Part shown: one piece after another, positions 16,340 to 24,728 of the stretch
Numbering within the stretch: position 1 is the stretch's first letter
How the letters are laid out: each line of letters opens with the position of its first letter
IMG/VR virus record: IMGVR_UViG_3300018416_000071
Coordinates: 1-30,378 of that record
From: a virus
DNA: 30,378 nucleotides
Direction: 5' to 3' (one strand)
The notes under the pieces: generated by a model
The model's database searches: none
Told to the model about the DNA's origin: nothing
Seen by the model: the letters and a program-made list of their open reading frames with translations, nothing else
Program-made: the position numbers and the translations under genes

Positions 16340-16366
16340 CAATTTTCTCCTAGAATTCTTTTCTCC

Positions 16367-16376
16367 TTTAAATAGT
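16367..16376 (-). promoter_or_regulatory. ACTATTTA-type candidate late promoter before gp22-gp23
   Basis: The coding strand reads ACACTATTTAAAGG, ending 27 nt before the gp22 ATG and placed just after a double terminator. It would drive the scaffold and major capsid pair. Confidence 0.55.
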
Positions 16377-16387
16377 GTAGCGATAAA

Positions 16388-16444
16388 CAAAACTCCAAAA
16401 GGGAGCTTAAAAAGAAAATGCCCTTGAACCAATTTGGCTCAAGG
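16388..16444 (-). terminator. Tandem terminator before gp22
   Basis: The first hairpin on the minus strand is CCTTGAGCC-AAATT-GGTTCAAGG (16422-16444), followed by TTTTCTTTTTA. A second, smaller hairpin CTCCC-TTTT-GGAG (16393-16405) is followed by TTTTG. It closes the LamG gene that ends at 16481. Confidence 0.75.
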
Positions 16445-16480
16445 ACAAGTCACTTCAAAGTTTAATTGAAATTAACCAGA

Positions 16481-18322
16481 TTAACCTTGCGCAGCAGTCT
16501 CGATAGACATTTGACGATCAGCTTGTCCAGTAATAGCAGCAACTTGTGAATCAGTTAGTGCAGTTCCAGACTTAATCTGAACTGAATCTATAGAACAAGG
16601 TAGAGAACTACCAGTTACGGATCCACCAAAAGCAAGAGCACCCAATGCGAAGTTTCTATTCGAAGCCATCTTCATGAGATTTCTATTTTGGTTTAATAAT
16701 TCTCCACACTTAACACCATCAACAAAAAGCTTCAGGTCATATGTCGAGCCGTTGTAGCTCCAAGTCATTGCAAGATGCGTCCATTCGCCTGCAACAAACG
16801 GCTTGCTACTGATACCCTTTGGAGAACCTGTCCACAAGTCCCACAAAATTGTTTTAAATTCTATGTTACCGGAGCCATCTTTAGATATCGCAAGACGGAA
16901 CTCGTTATTCGAATCTGCTGCGTTACCTGCTATGTATTTCCAACCAGTCCAACTTGTGCTATCAGGATTGAACCACATAGAAAGAGTCATTTCTTCCTCA
17001 GTTCTTGTGCCGTCGACATTAAAGTCAACGATACCATCTGTGTCTAGGGACACCAAAGTAACAGAAGCATTAGCTGGTTTCACAAACACATTGTTTGTAA
17101 TCAATGCACCATTACTGAGGTTGTTAGAAGCTGATGTTAGTTCTTCGATAAAAGTTCCAGCAATGACGTTTCCGCCGCCGCTTTGTTCCTCTTCATAAGC
17201 AGCTGCATCGGCTACAGACCAACCTCGTGTCCCGCTATTATACATAGCCAAGATTTGAGCGTCGGATAGTGTAACATCATCAACCCACTCCATGAAGTCA
17301 AATTGCCCATTACCTTTATAGCTTACAGAACCGTTGTAGTTCTCAGCACCTATGTAGTGCTTAGTTCCATTAGCGATCCCAGCGTAAGCTCTAATTCTCT
17401 TAGAAGAAGAGTTTCCGGTTTTGGTGTAGACTTCTTGACCGTCAATAAACAACTTTACAGTCATAGATTTAGAGCTGGTAGAAGTGTAAGCGATATCCGT
17501 TTCAACAGTAACTAAGGCATGGTGCCACTCATTGAGAGTTAGCGGTGTTGACAAAGTGACCCCATTTGCTCCACCGATTGGAGTTGAAATGTGGAGAAGC
17601 GAAGAACTAAACATTCTTAGTCCAAAGTCAACTTCCGATGGATAGTGTTGATCCGAATATAGTCCCATCTGAGATTGTTCTGGATTGAACCACATTGAGA
17701 ACACTGCTGTTGTTGCAGTTGTGCTCGGAGCAACCATTCCAGACTTCTTGTAGTAAGAAGGGGTCACAGCAGATGTCGAAAGAACGCCATCAGTGAGTGC
17801 TCCTCCTCCAAACATTGTAAACTCTTCCAAGAACGTTCCAGCGCCGGTTGGAGTAGACGATGAACCGCCTTCCTCTGGGACGATGAACGACTCGTTTGCC
17901 AATAGCCAAGCCAATGAGCCATTAGACATGACTGTAAGCATCTTGTTGTGATCATCAGCTGTATAGATAGGGACTTCGTCGATATCATAAAGCTTCGTGC
18001 CTCTATCGATTCCTACTAACAAAGGAGTGGACCCTTGGTAAGATTCTGCTGAGAAAAAAGAAACATTGATAGTCTCTTCGGAACCGGTAAGCGACTTGAG
18101 ATAGTAGCTTTGGTAAGTGTTGTTGAATTGATATTGTGGATCTAAAGAGTTCCACGTGTAGATTGTCGACCAAGATGAACCATCCCATCCGTGAATTGAA
18201 ACATTCTTTCCCTTAAAGACAACAGAGACTTCACCTGAGTGAGTCACTGGTGCAGAGAAAGCGTTTTCAATAACAGGATTGGATGGAAAAGCGGTCAACT
18301 TTAACATTTTTTGCTTTTTCAT
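16481..18322 (-). CDS. Double-LamG virion surface protein with N-terminal attachment module
   Basis: This 613-residue protein has three parts. Residues 1-145 form a beta module with WDGSSWSTIYTW and an IYTADDHNKMLTVMSNGSLA end that resembles the 133-residue protein encoded just before it. A Gly/Ser linker follows (150-162), then LamG domains at about 165-385 and 395-613. The LamG domains have the usual strand signs (FSMWFNPEQ, LFIDGQEVYTK, LKLFVDGVKCGELLNQNRNL, FALGALAFGG). The second LamG resembles the first LamG of the giant protein at 9393-13154 down to the SGTALT(D/E)SQVAAI tail. It is probably a glycan-binding fibre or decoration. A GGAGGT precedes the ATG and the gene lies 15 nt after its small partner. 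Confidence 0.8.
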   Translation of the reverse strand: MKKQKMLKLTAFPSNPVIENAFSAPVTHSGEVSVVFKGKNVSIHGWDGSSWSTIYTWNSLDPQYQFNNTYQSYYLKSLTGSEETINVSFFSAESYQGSTPLLVGIDRGTKLYDIDEVPIYTADDHNKMLTVMSNGSLAWLLANESFIVPEEGGSSSTPTGAGTFLEEFTMFGGGALTDGVLSTSAVTPSYYKKSGMVAPSTTATTAVFSMWFNPEQSQMGLYSDQHYPSEVDFGLRMFSSSLLHISTPIGGANGVTLSTPLTLNEWHHALVTVETDIAYTSTSSKSMTVKLFIDGQEVYTKTGNSSSKRIRAYAGIANGTKHYIGAENYNGSVSYKGNGQFDFMEWVDDVTLSDAQILAMYNSGTRGWSVADAAAYEEEQSGGGNVIAGTFIEELTSASNNLSNGALITNNVFVKPANASVTLVSLDTDGIVDFNVDGTRTEEEMTLSMWFNPDSTSWTGWKYIAGNAADSNNEFRLAISKDGSGNIEFKTILWDLWTGSPKGISSKPFVAGEWTHLAMTWSYNGSTYDLKLFVDGVKCGELLNQNRNLMKMASNRNFALGALAFGGSVTGSSLPCSIDSVQIKSGTALTDSQVAAITGQADRQMSIETAAQG

Positions 18323-18337
18323 TAGATTGTACCTCCG

Positions 18338-18739
18338 TTATCTAGTAATCCAAACAAGGTCGCCGCCTGCGTCAACAGATAGGACTTTCCCAGCATCTGA
18401 TGAAGTAAATGCAGGAACATCACTAACATCAGCGATTGCTGACGGTGCAGGCGCTGCTGCTTTTATCAAAGAGTCTTCCATGAAAACTCCACGTACAAGC
18501 TCTTCTTGTCCTGAATTAGATTTGAAAAAAACCTCTGAATAGGTTGTGAAAGGAACAAATACAACTTTATCATCAGATGTTGTAGTTCCAACTAGTTCCC
18601 ATGAACCAGCATTTTTGCCATAAACTTCGATCTCGACAAAGCCGATACAGATCATAGTGTTGTGGTTTGCTTCTGGAGAAACCCCTTCGGATCCTCCGTC
18701 TGGTGCTGAAACACCAGCAGTATATTTTGTTACAGACAT
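18338..18739 (-). CDS. Small beta-rich attachment module, plain version
   Basis: This 133-residue protein reads VEIEVYGKNAGSWELVGTT, then a YSEVFFKSNSGQEELV strand pair and an Ala/Pro linker. It ends in AFTSSDAGKVLSVDAGGDLV, a motif common at the ends of modules in phage fibre proteins. The order and spacing match residues 30-140 of the LamG protein encoded 15 nt downstream (GSSWSTIYTW, SGSEE-like strand, TADDHNKMLTV). It is therefore that protein's module without LamG domains. It follows a strong terminator and has a GGAGG site, but I see no ACTATTTA motif upstream. Its place on the virion is unknown. Confidence 0.68.
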   Translation of the reverse strand: MSVTKYTAGVSAPDGGSEGVSPEANHNTMICIGFVEIEVYGKNAGSWELVGTTTSDDKVVFVPFTTYSEVFFKSNSGQEELVRGVFMEDSLIKAAAPAPSAIADVSDVPAFTSSDAGKVLSVDAGGDLVWITR

Positions 18740-18769
18740 TCTAAATCCTCCATAGAAATGTGTCTTAAT

Positions 18770-18802
18770 AAAAAAAGGGCCTCAAAGTTTCCTCTGAGGC
18801 CC
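18770..18802 (-). terminator. Strong terminator after the coiled-coil fibre gene
   Basis: On the minus strand GGGCCTCA pairs perfectly with TGAGGCCC and is followed by seven T. It sits 44 nt beyond the stop of the alanine-rich gene and 31 nt before the next ATG. Confidence 0.85.
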
Positions 18803-18845
18803 AGGTCAATACCTCTAAGGCATTATGAACAGGCTAATCAAAAGA

Positions 18846-21362
18846 TTAGAACAAGTACATAACTCCGCCTTTCTTAACCATCATAACAGATGCTCCAGCG
18901 TGAAGAACGATGTTACCATCAGTTTCACCGTCGAAAGACTCACCGGTTCCAGCGTTGAAAGTTACAGACTCAGAACCTTCAGCAACTTTAACCATAATGA
19001 AATAGCTTTCAGTCATTGTTGGAACTGTGAAAGACTTTGCAGTAGACGCGTTAACGATGTAGTGAGTAGCAGAACCCATTGCAGAAGATGTTTCTGTCAA
19101 GTAAGCAACTTCAACTTTACCTTCAAAGTGATCATCAAACTTGCCTTCGATGCGAACTTCTTCAGCTTGTGCACGAGAAACCTCGGTAGCCAAGTTTGTA
19201 GTTAAAACACCTTCAGCAGCAATAGCGCGAGCTTCTTCTGCAGCAATTGCAGCGTCAGCGTCAGCTTCGTTCTGATCAACATCACCTTGAACTACAGCAA
19301 CAGCAGCTAACATTGCAGCATTTTCAGCAGCAACAGCAGCAATTCTTGCAGCTTCTTCAGTAGAGATGGCAGCAGACAAGACACCTTCAGCAGCAAGAGC
19401 ACGAGCTTCTTCAGCTGAGATTTCAGCAGCCAAAATAGCTTCTTGAGCAGTAGCACGAGCTTCTTCATCATCAATGTTGTCTTGAAGAATTACATCAGCA
19501 GCTTTGTATGCAGCATCCATTGCAGCAATAGCAGCATCAGCGTCTGCTTCATTTTGATCAACATCAGACTGAAGAGAAGTGATAGAAGCAATGATAGAAG
19601 TATCAGCTAATTCATAAGCCGCAACCAATTCTACCAACTGGTCCAAATCTACAGAAGAACCACTAAGCAATGCGTCAAATTGAGATTGCAATGCAGCATC
19701 TCCAGAAACACGAAGTGCAGCTTCAGCAGCATCTGCAGCAGCAAATTCTGAGCGAATCGCAGCGCGATCAGTTGTAGCAGCTACGAAAGATGCGTCAGCA
19801 TCAGCTTCGTTTTGATCAACATCAGCTTGGATAGCTTGACGAGCAACCAAAGAAAGGTTAGCTTCGAATGCATCAGCAGACATTCTGTTTGTAACTTCAG
19901 CAGCCAAGTCTGCAGTCAAAACACCTTCAGCAGCAAGAGCACGAGCTTCTTCTGCAGCAATAGCAGCATCAGCATCAGACTCATTCTGGTCTACGTCAGC
20001 TTGCAATGTAGACAATTCACCAGCGAAGAATGTTTCCATTCCTGTTCTTGCAGCAAGAGCAGAAGAAGACAACGCAGTGATGTTACCTTGAAGAACACCT
20101 TCAGCAGCAAGAGCACGAGTTTCCTCAGCATCAATGTTACCTTGAAGAGTAGTATCAGCAGCCAAACGTGCAGCAGCTTCTGCAGCTTCGCGAGTGTCAG
20201 TGTAAGCTTTAGCAGAAACTAAAGTTGCAGCATCACCAGCAATGCGAGCAGTTTCTTCAGCAGTAATGTTTGCTTGAAGAGTGTTATCATTTGCAAGACG
20301 AGTTGCAGCTTCTGCATCAATGTTACCTTGAAGAACACCGTCAGCAGCGATGCGTGCAGTCTGCTCAGCAGAATCAGCAGCAGCGAATTCAGAACGGATA
20401 GCAGCACGGTCAGTTGTAGCAACGCCATCAGCAGCAATTCTTGCAGCTTCTTCAGAAGCCAAGTTTTGTGCTTGAAGAGCATCACCAGCAATGCGAGCAG
20501 CAGTTTCAGTAGCATCAGCAGCAGCAAACTCAGAACGGATTGCAGCGCGATCAGATGTAGCAGCTACGAAAGATGCGTCAGCATCAGATTCATTACCATC
20601 AACATCAGCTTGAAGAGCTGTAATAGAAGCAATGATAGAAGTATCAGCCAACTCATAAGCAGCTACTAATTCAACCAATTGATCCATGTCTACAGCAGAA
20701 CCAGACAACAATGCATCAAATTGACCTTGTAATGCAGCATCTCCAGAAATGCGTAAAGCAGCTTCTGCAGCGTCAGCAGCAGCAAACTCAGAACGGATTG
20801 CAGCTTCTTGACCCAATGCACGAGTCTCTTCAGCAGAGATTGCAGTTGCATTTGCAGCTTCTGCAGCACGAGCGATTACAGCTTCTGCAGCAAGATTGAA
20901 CGCAGCGTCTGCTTTTGCATCAGCTTCTGCTTGATCAGCATATGCTTCCATAGAAGCTTGAAGAGCAGTGTCAGCAGCAGCGAATTCAGAACGAACCAAG
21001 CCACGATCAGTAGCAGCAGCTACGAAAGATGCATCAGCATCTGCTTCATTTTGGTCAACGTCTGCTTGGATAGCATTACGTCCAGCCAATGCAGCTGCTT
21101 CATTAGCATCTACATCAGATTGAATAGCCATACGACCTTGCTCTGCAAAATCGATAGAATCTACCAAGTGTTTTTCTTGAACTAATTTTCCACCACCAGC
21201 TTGTGGCATGTTTGCTGTTCCAAGAAGAACTCCAGCGTCGATTTCTGAGAGGTTCTTGATAGCACCTGTAGGGAGAGTAAGTTTCCCTGCGGTCAAACCT
21301 GACATATCAAATTCTGTAACTTGATCGTCAACCTTGACTTTTCCTAAAAATAATTTAGCCAT
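18846..21362 (-). CDS. Alanine-rich coiled-coil fibre protein with internal repeats
   Basis: This 838-residue protein, counted from MAKLFLGKVKVDD at 21362, has a GGAGG 8 nt upstream. After a globular N-terminus (about 1-75) it becomes a nearly continuous helix of Ala/Glu/Asp repeats, with units such as LQADVDQNEADADA, AAIRSEFAAADAAEAALR and EEARALAAEGVL. Two long copies (about 75 residues each) containing the sequence SVDLDQLVELVAAYELADTS or close to it lie near 19540-19765 and 20580-20805. The last 85 residues are a beta domain ending in HAGASVMMVKKGGVMYLF, a typical fibre tip fold. It is likely a long trimeric coiled-coil fibre. T4 fibre motifs are not visible, so I do not assign it to tail or whisker. 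Confidence 0.75.
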   Translation of the reverse strand: MAKLFLGKVKVDDQVTEFDMSGLTAGKLTLPTGAIKNLSEIDAGVLLGTANMPQAGGGKLVQEKHLVDSIDFAEQGRMAIQSDVDANEAAALAGRNAIQADVDQNEADADASFVAAATDRGLVRSEFAAADTALQASMEAYADQAEADAKADAAFNLAAEAVIARAAEAANATAISAEETRALGQEAAIRSEFAAADAAEAALRISGDAALQGQFDALLSGSAVDMDQLVELVAAYELADTSIIASITALQADVDGNESDADASFVAATSDRAAIRSEFAAADATETAARIAGDALQAQNLASEEAARIAADGVATTDRAAIRSEFAAADSAEQTARIAADGVLQGNIDAEAATRLANDNTLQANITAEETARIAGDAATLVSAKAYTDTREAAEAAARLAADTTLQGNIDAEETRALAAEGVLQGNITALSSSALAARTGMETFFAGELSTLQADVDQNESDADAAIAAEEARALAAEGVLTADLAAEVTNRMSADAFEANLSLVARQAIQADVDQNEADADASFVAATTDRAAIRSEFAAADAAEAALRVSGDAALQSQFDALLSGSSVDLDQLVELVAAYELADTSIIASITSLQSDVDQNEADADAAIAAMDAAYKAADVILQDNIDDEEARATAQEAILAAEISAEEARALAAEGVLSAAISTEEAARIAAVAAENAAMLAAVAVVQGDVDQNEADADAAIAAEEARAIAAEGVLTTNLATEVSRAQAEEVRIEGKFDDHFEGKVEVAYLTETSSAMGSATHYIVNASTAKSFTVPTMTESYFIMVKVAEGSESVTFNAGTGESFDGETDGNIVLHAGASVMMVKKGGVMYLF
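19540..19765 (-). repeat. Second copy of a coiled-coil repeat block
   Basis: This block repeats the segment at 20580-20805 with roughly four fifths of bases matching by eye. Most differences are at third codon positions, so the protein sequence is kept (DQLVELVAAYELADTSIIAS in both). Confidence 0.75.
20580..20805 (-). repeat. First copy of a coiled-coil repeat block
   Basis: This is the upstream copy in reading order. It encodes AAIRSEFAAADAAEAALR, the AALQGQFDALLSGS segment, the VELVAAYELADTS helix and the start of a DVDGNESDADA unit. The copies lie about 1040 nt apart. Confidence 0.75.
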
Positions 21363-21392
21363 TATTAATTTCCTCCAAATAATGATCATAAG

Positions 21393-21441
21393 GCCCAAAG
21401 TACATTGTACTTTGGGCTACACATAACTACAACCTCGTGTA
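21393..21441 (-). other. Structured leader of the coiled-coil gene
   Basis: A perfect 11-bp stem GCCCAAAGTAC-AAT-GTACTTTGGGC (21393-21417) and a 7-bp stem GCTACAC/GTGTAGC (21416-21441) share two bases, so they compete at the junction. No U-tract follows either stem on the minus strand, so they are not obvious terminators. They lie in the 184-nt gap before the ATG at 21362, one of the longest gaps in the window. Confidence 0.5.
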
Positions 21442-21499
21442 GCTAAAGGAAAATAAATTTTTACTAGTTTAGTCTTGAAGATCTAAAACGTCAATAAAA

Positions 21500-21548
21500 A
21501 ATAAAAAAACTTCTATAGTTTCGGTTTAACCGGCAATGTAGAAGTTTT
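21500..21548 (-). terminator. Terminator after the beta-fibre gene
   Basis: AAAACTTCTA pairs with TAGAAGTTTT, with an inner CGGTT/AACCG hairpin, and is followed by TTTTATTTTTTATTG on the minus strand. The stop codon of the preceding gene overlaps the stem base. Confidence 0.7.
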
Positions 21549-23706
21549 ACATGATGAAGAATTTAGACTGGCCATCACAATAAATATTGATGGATGAGCC
21601 TGGAGAAGACAAGGTAATACTTGATCTATTTTCAATGAGTTGATTTGATTGTGGAACGATTGTTAGTGTGTAAACATCTGCGTTTTCTAATTCGTCCTTT
21701 ATGACAAATATTTGTCCGTCAAATAATGATGAGGCACTTGGCAAAGTTATTGTTGTGTTTTGTGTTGCTTGGATGCCTACAAAATAATCATCTGTTGCCA
21801 TTGAGTAGGACTGAGTGGTTACGGTCCTGTTTCTAACTTCTATTCCTGATTGAACAGCAGGTGCCAAGATTACGTTTCCATTAGAGTCTACAGACAGAAA
21901 GTTATTTGCAGATCCCTGTTGAAGATTTGTTAAGTTAAGGTTGGGAATTATCACCTTACCAGACTGTGGTAAGATTTCAAGATCGCCTGTTGAGTTGGTT
22001 TTGAAATCTGTGTATCGATGTTGGCTTATTCCAAAAACAAATTCAGAGTTTGTCAATCTTAATTGTGGGTTCTCGGAGTCTTTGATATCGACCATTCTGT
22101 CGGCTGTTGTCTTGTTGATTGCAAGAGGTCCTCCGATGTTTGCTGCATTTGCAACATTAAGTGAAGTTAGCGTTCCCAAACTTGTTACATTCGGCTGTGC
22201 TGCGGTGCTAAGTGTGCCTCCAAGATTTGTGGAATTTACTGTTGTTGCGTCAAGAGTTGGTGTCACAATGTTGTCACTGTTAATTGTTGTGTTGCCATTC
22301 GTGATTGTTGTCGATGTGATGATTGTAAAATATCCCGCAGCTGAAGAGACGGAGACCGATGATGACACTTGACCAATATTGTCCAAAACAATGTCGCCAT
22401 TAGAACCCACTACGAGCTCTCCAAGCACGTTTGTGTCGTTAGCTATGTCTAAGGTCGAAGTGTTTGTTGAGAGAGTTGTGGAGCCATTATTGACGCTTAT
22501 AGATAGCTTTTCGGTTGTGGTTCCAACTTTAAATTGATTTGATGTTGCTTCGATTTCAAACTTTGCACCATCAGAGTAGTCTCCAACACCAATGAGTCCG
22601 TTGTTAATGAATAGCCCATTGTCAATTGCAAGACCATTTGGTACAGACATCGTGTCTGCATTAACAACAATCGTGTCCGTTGCTTCATCTCCAAGAGTCA
22701 AAGTGTCTGCCGACACTGCGAAGTCTGTTGTGCGGGCTATGAAGGATCCTGTAACCACAAGGTCTCCAGAAACATTAAGATCGCCTGTGACGTTTGTCTT
22801 GCCGTTAGATGGGCTTATGGTGAAGTCGCCATCTGTGTTTGTGTGAAGGTCTGTGTATTCGAGATCTTGAACACCGAACACTCCACGCTGACTTGTCAAT
22901 CGTAATTGAGTTGATGTTGACAGAATCTCTGATGTTGCTTGAGGGTCGGAGACATTTACTCCGACTTTGTTCTCGGCGCTTTTAACATAGAGAGTTCCGT
23001 TGATTGTTGCATCGTTTGCAACGTTTAGACTTGTAAGAGTTCCAACCTCTGTGATGTTTGTTTGAGATGGAGAGGTCAATAACCCTTCGAGAGTTATTGA
23101 TTGAACGTGAGATGCGTTCGCAATCGAGCCTGTTTCAATCGTAAGGGTTCCATCGGTGAATTGTTCAACTTGAATGTCATTAACATCAACTGAATCGAAT
23201 AGCCCAATAGAGCCGCTGAATTGAGATGCATCGATCTCCAATGCTTGAATGTCTCCAACAACATCGAGGATTGCACCATCAAATGTGAGGTTAGCTTCGG
23301 CATTAACCGTGTTATCGTTGACAGAGGTTACAAGACGATTGTCTCCGTGGTTTGTATAATAGTTGATCGGAACGCCATCTAGGTCTCCACCCCAGCCATA
23401 GTAGTTGTGTGCTGTGACGTTGCCTGATGCGTTTAAGGAACCTGTGAACTGGTGTAAGTCGTCTGGCGTGTCTCCAAAGACTGAAGAGCCCGAGACCTCG
23501 AAATGAAAGACTGTTTGAGTTTGATTTTGGATTTCAAAGTTGTGAGCAACAATGTTTCCAGAAACAAGAAGCGAGTTGAGATCATCCGACCAAATAAGAT
23601 TTGGATCGTGCTCAAGTTCAGTACCTGGTCCGGCAAGCTGGATAGATCCTTTAGGACCCGATCCTTGTCGACCGACAACATATGCCCATCCAAATTCCTT
23701 TGCCAT
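21547..23706 (-). CDS. Beta-rich fibre-like structural protein
   Basis: This 719-residue protein starts AKEFGWAYVVGRQGSGPKGS and continues with many short strands of the type SGNIVAHNFEI, LNASGNVTAHNY and LNVSGDLVVTGS. These are repeats typical of fibre shafts in marine myophages. Two longer internal copies share an (Q)LRLT...FG...YTD..TN..GD..I.P..GK core, near residues 265-310 and 545-590. The C-terminus (about 645-719) is a beta domain ending INIYCDGQSKFFIM, similar in pattern to the end of the 135-residue module at 8938. It is probably a tail fibre or fibre shaft. No chaperone or intramolecular autoprotease motif is visible. The ATG overlaps the previous stop by one base, so the genes are translationally coupled. 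Confidence 0.75.
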   Translation of the reverse strand: MAKEFGWAYVVGRQGSGPKGSIQLAGPGTELEHDPNLIWSDDLNSLLVSGNIVAHNFEIQNQTQTVFHFEVSGSSVFGDTPDDLHQFTGSLNASGNVTAHNYYGWGGDLDGVPINYYTNHGDNRLVTSVNDNTVNAEANLTFDGAILDVVGDIQALEIDASQFSGSIGLFDSVDVNDIQVEQFTDGTLTIETGSIANASHVQSITLEGLLTSPSQTNITEVGTLTSLNVANDATINGTLYVKSAENKVGVNVSDPQATSEILSTSTQLRLTSQRGVFGVQDLEYTDLHTNTDGDFTISPSNGKTNVTGDLNVSGDLVVTGSFIARTTDFAVSADTLTLGDEATDTIVVNADTMSVPNGLAIDNGLFINNGLIGVGDYSDGAKFEIEATSNQFKVGTTTEKLSISVNNGSTTLSTNTSTLDIANDTNVLGELVVGSNGDIVLDNIGQVSSSVSVSSAAGYFTIITSTTITNGNTTINSDNIVTPTLDATTVNSTNLGGTLSTAAQPNVTSLGTLTSLNVANAANIGGPLAINKTTADRMVDIKDSENPQLRLTNSEFVFGISQHRYTDFKTNSTGDLEILPQSGKVIIPNLNLTNLQQGSANNFLSVDSNGNVILAPAVQSGIEVRNRTVTTQSYSMATDDYFVGIQATQNTTITLPSASSLFDGQIFVIKDELENADVYTLTIVPQSNQLIENRSSITLSSPGSSINIYCDGQSKFFIM

Positions 23707-24728
23707 TACTCATCGATTCCCGGTCCGGTCAGATCGTACATGCGAGATGCTGGAATGTTTGTAAGAGAAGCACAGACGCTTGCAATGGTTGCATTGTTCG
23801 GACAAGACAAGAAAACTTGCTTGGTTTTGCATTCCATGGTTATCTGCTCTTGCCCAACCAGTTGAATTTTGTGACGTGCTTCGGCGTTTTCGATTAAGCG
23901 ACCATCAACGAATGAAACGTTTGATGTCAAACCATTCAGTATGAGATCGTTACCAGAAACCCTGTCTAAAACAGTTCCCAATGCATCTGGTGTAGAATAG
24001 AATGTCTTATAATTGTTGTCTTCGAAAGCCCAGTAAGAAATGAGAGAAGGGTGTGCTGGTTGAATCATTCCGCCTCCATTCCATAGGCTTCGAACTTCTT
24101 GATCAGTTAGGGCGCTAGAAAACAATGCAACTTCGTCGTAAGTTCCATCCAAGTTAACACCAGAGCCATTATCACCTATTTGAAATTCATTCGCTGAAGC
24201 GAATGGGTTTGTGGATGTTAGTTCCAATTGTCCATTTACAAATAGTTTACTGTCGCTATCTTTAAGAACTAAAGTAAAGTTGTACCATGTATTGGGCGCA
24301 ATAACAGTCGTACCACTGGTTGCAACGCCATCTACCAAAATTCTAATTACTGAAGAGCCATCAGTCCTTATACCAGTACCTGCGCCCACAACCGGTTCAA
24401 AATCTATAATCCTTTGATTGGCAACAGTGGTATCTGTTTTAACCCAAATTGAAACAGTAAGTTCAGACAGGGAGCTAAAGGTTGTTGAGTAATATTCACT
24501 AGTGCCATTAAAACTTATTGCACGCTTTGGCTCACAAAACATAACCTCAAGGATGTGTCCTGAGCCACCTGAGTTGTGGTCGTTGCAAACGTGGATCTCG
24601 CGTGTCACGTTTGGGAACTCCAATAGAACTTTGTCTCCGGATGCTAAGCTTAAGTCTTTTAGCCAAGGTACGCCGGCAACTTGGTAAGAGCCAACATTTT
24701 GAAGACCAACAGAATAGGATGAACTCAT
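23706..24728 (-). CDS. LamG-bearing paralog of the small SVGL module protein
   Basis: This 340-residue protein starts SYSVGLQNVGSYQVAGVPWL and ends ASLTNIPASRMYDLTG, matching the start and end of the 141-residue protein encoded just upstream. Between the halves (about residues 68-283) lies one LamG domain, with LTVSIWVKTDTTVANQRIID, DSKLFVNGQLELTS and the DEVALFSSALTDQEVRSLW tail. The LamG is thus inserted into the small fold rather than added to its end. It should bind a glycan on the host or on another surface, and the flanking fold should fix it to the virion. Start overlaps the previous stop (ATGA), and the next gene overlaps by one base. Confidence 0.8.
   Translation of the reverse strand: MSSSYSVGLQNVGSYQVAGVPWLKDLSLASGDKVLLEFPNVTREIHVCNDHNSGGSGHILEVMFCEPKRAISFNGTSEYYSTTFSSLSELTVSIWVKTDTTVANQRIIDFEPVVGAGTGIRTDGSSVIRILVDGVATSGTTVIAPNTWYNFTLVLKDSDSKLFVNGQLELTSTNPFASANEFQIGDNGSGVNLDGTYDEVALFSSALTDQEVRSLWNGGGMIQPAHPSLISYWAFEDNNYKTFYSTPDALGTVLDRVSGNDLILNGLTSNVSFVDGRLIENAEARHKIQLVGQEQITMECKTKQVFLSCPNNATIASVCASLTNIPASRMYDLTGPGIDE

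Noticed and set aside
16340-16432. A 31-residue longer gp22 beginning MVQGHFLFKL
   Set aside because: It would span the candidate promoter and part of the terminator and lacks a Shine-Dalgarno; the start at 16339 has AGGAG at good spacing.
18846-21362. A CRISPR array or minisatellite
   Set aside because: The repeats vary in length and sequence, keep reading frame and encode helical repeats; there are no constant repeat/spacer units.
21363-21398. A 12-residue longer coiled-coil protein beginning MGLMIIIW
   Set aside because: It would read through the hairpin leader and the GGAGG that serves the start at 21362, and the extra residues do not resemble the family start.
16481-24728. LamG domains as glycoside hydrolases
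   Set aside because: The concanavalin-like fold is shared with some glucanases, but I see no ExDxxE-type catalytic cluster, so binding is the safer reading.
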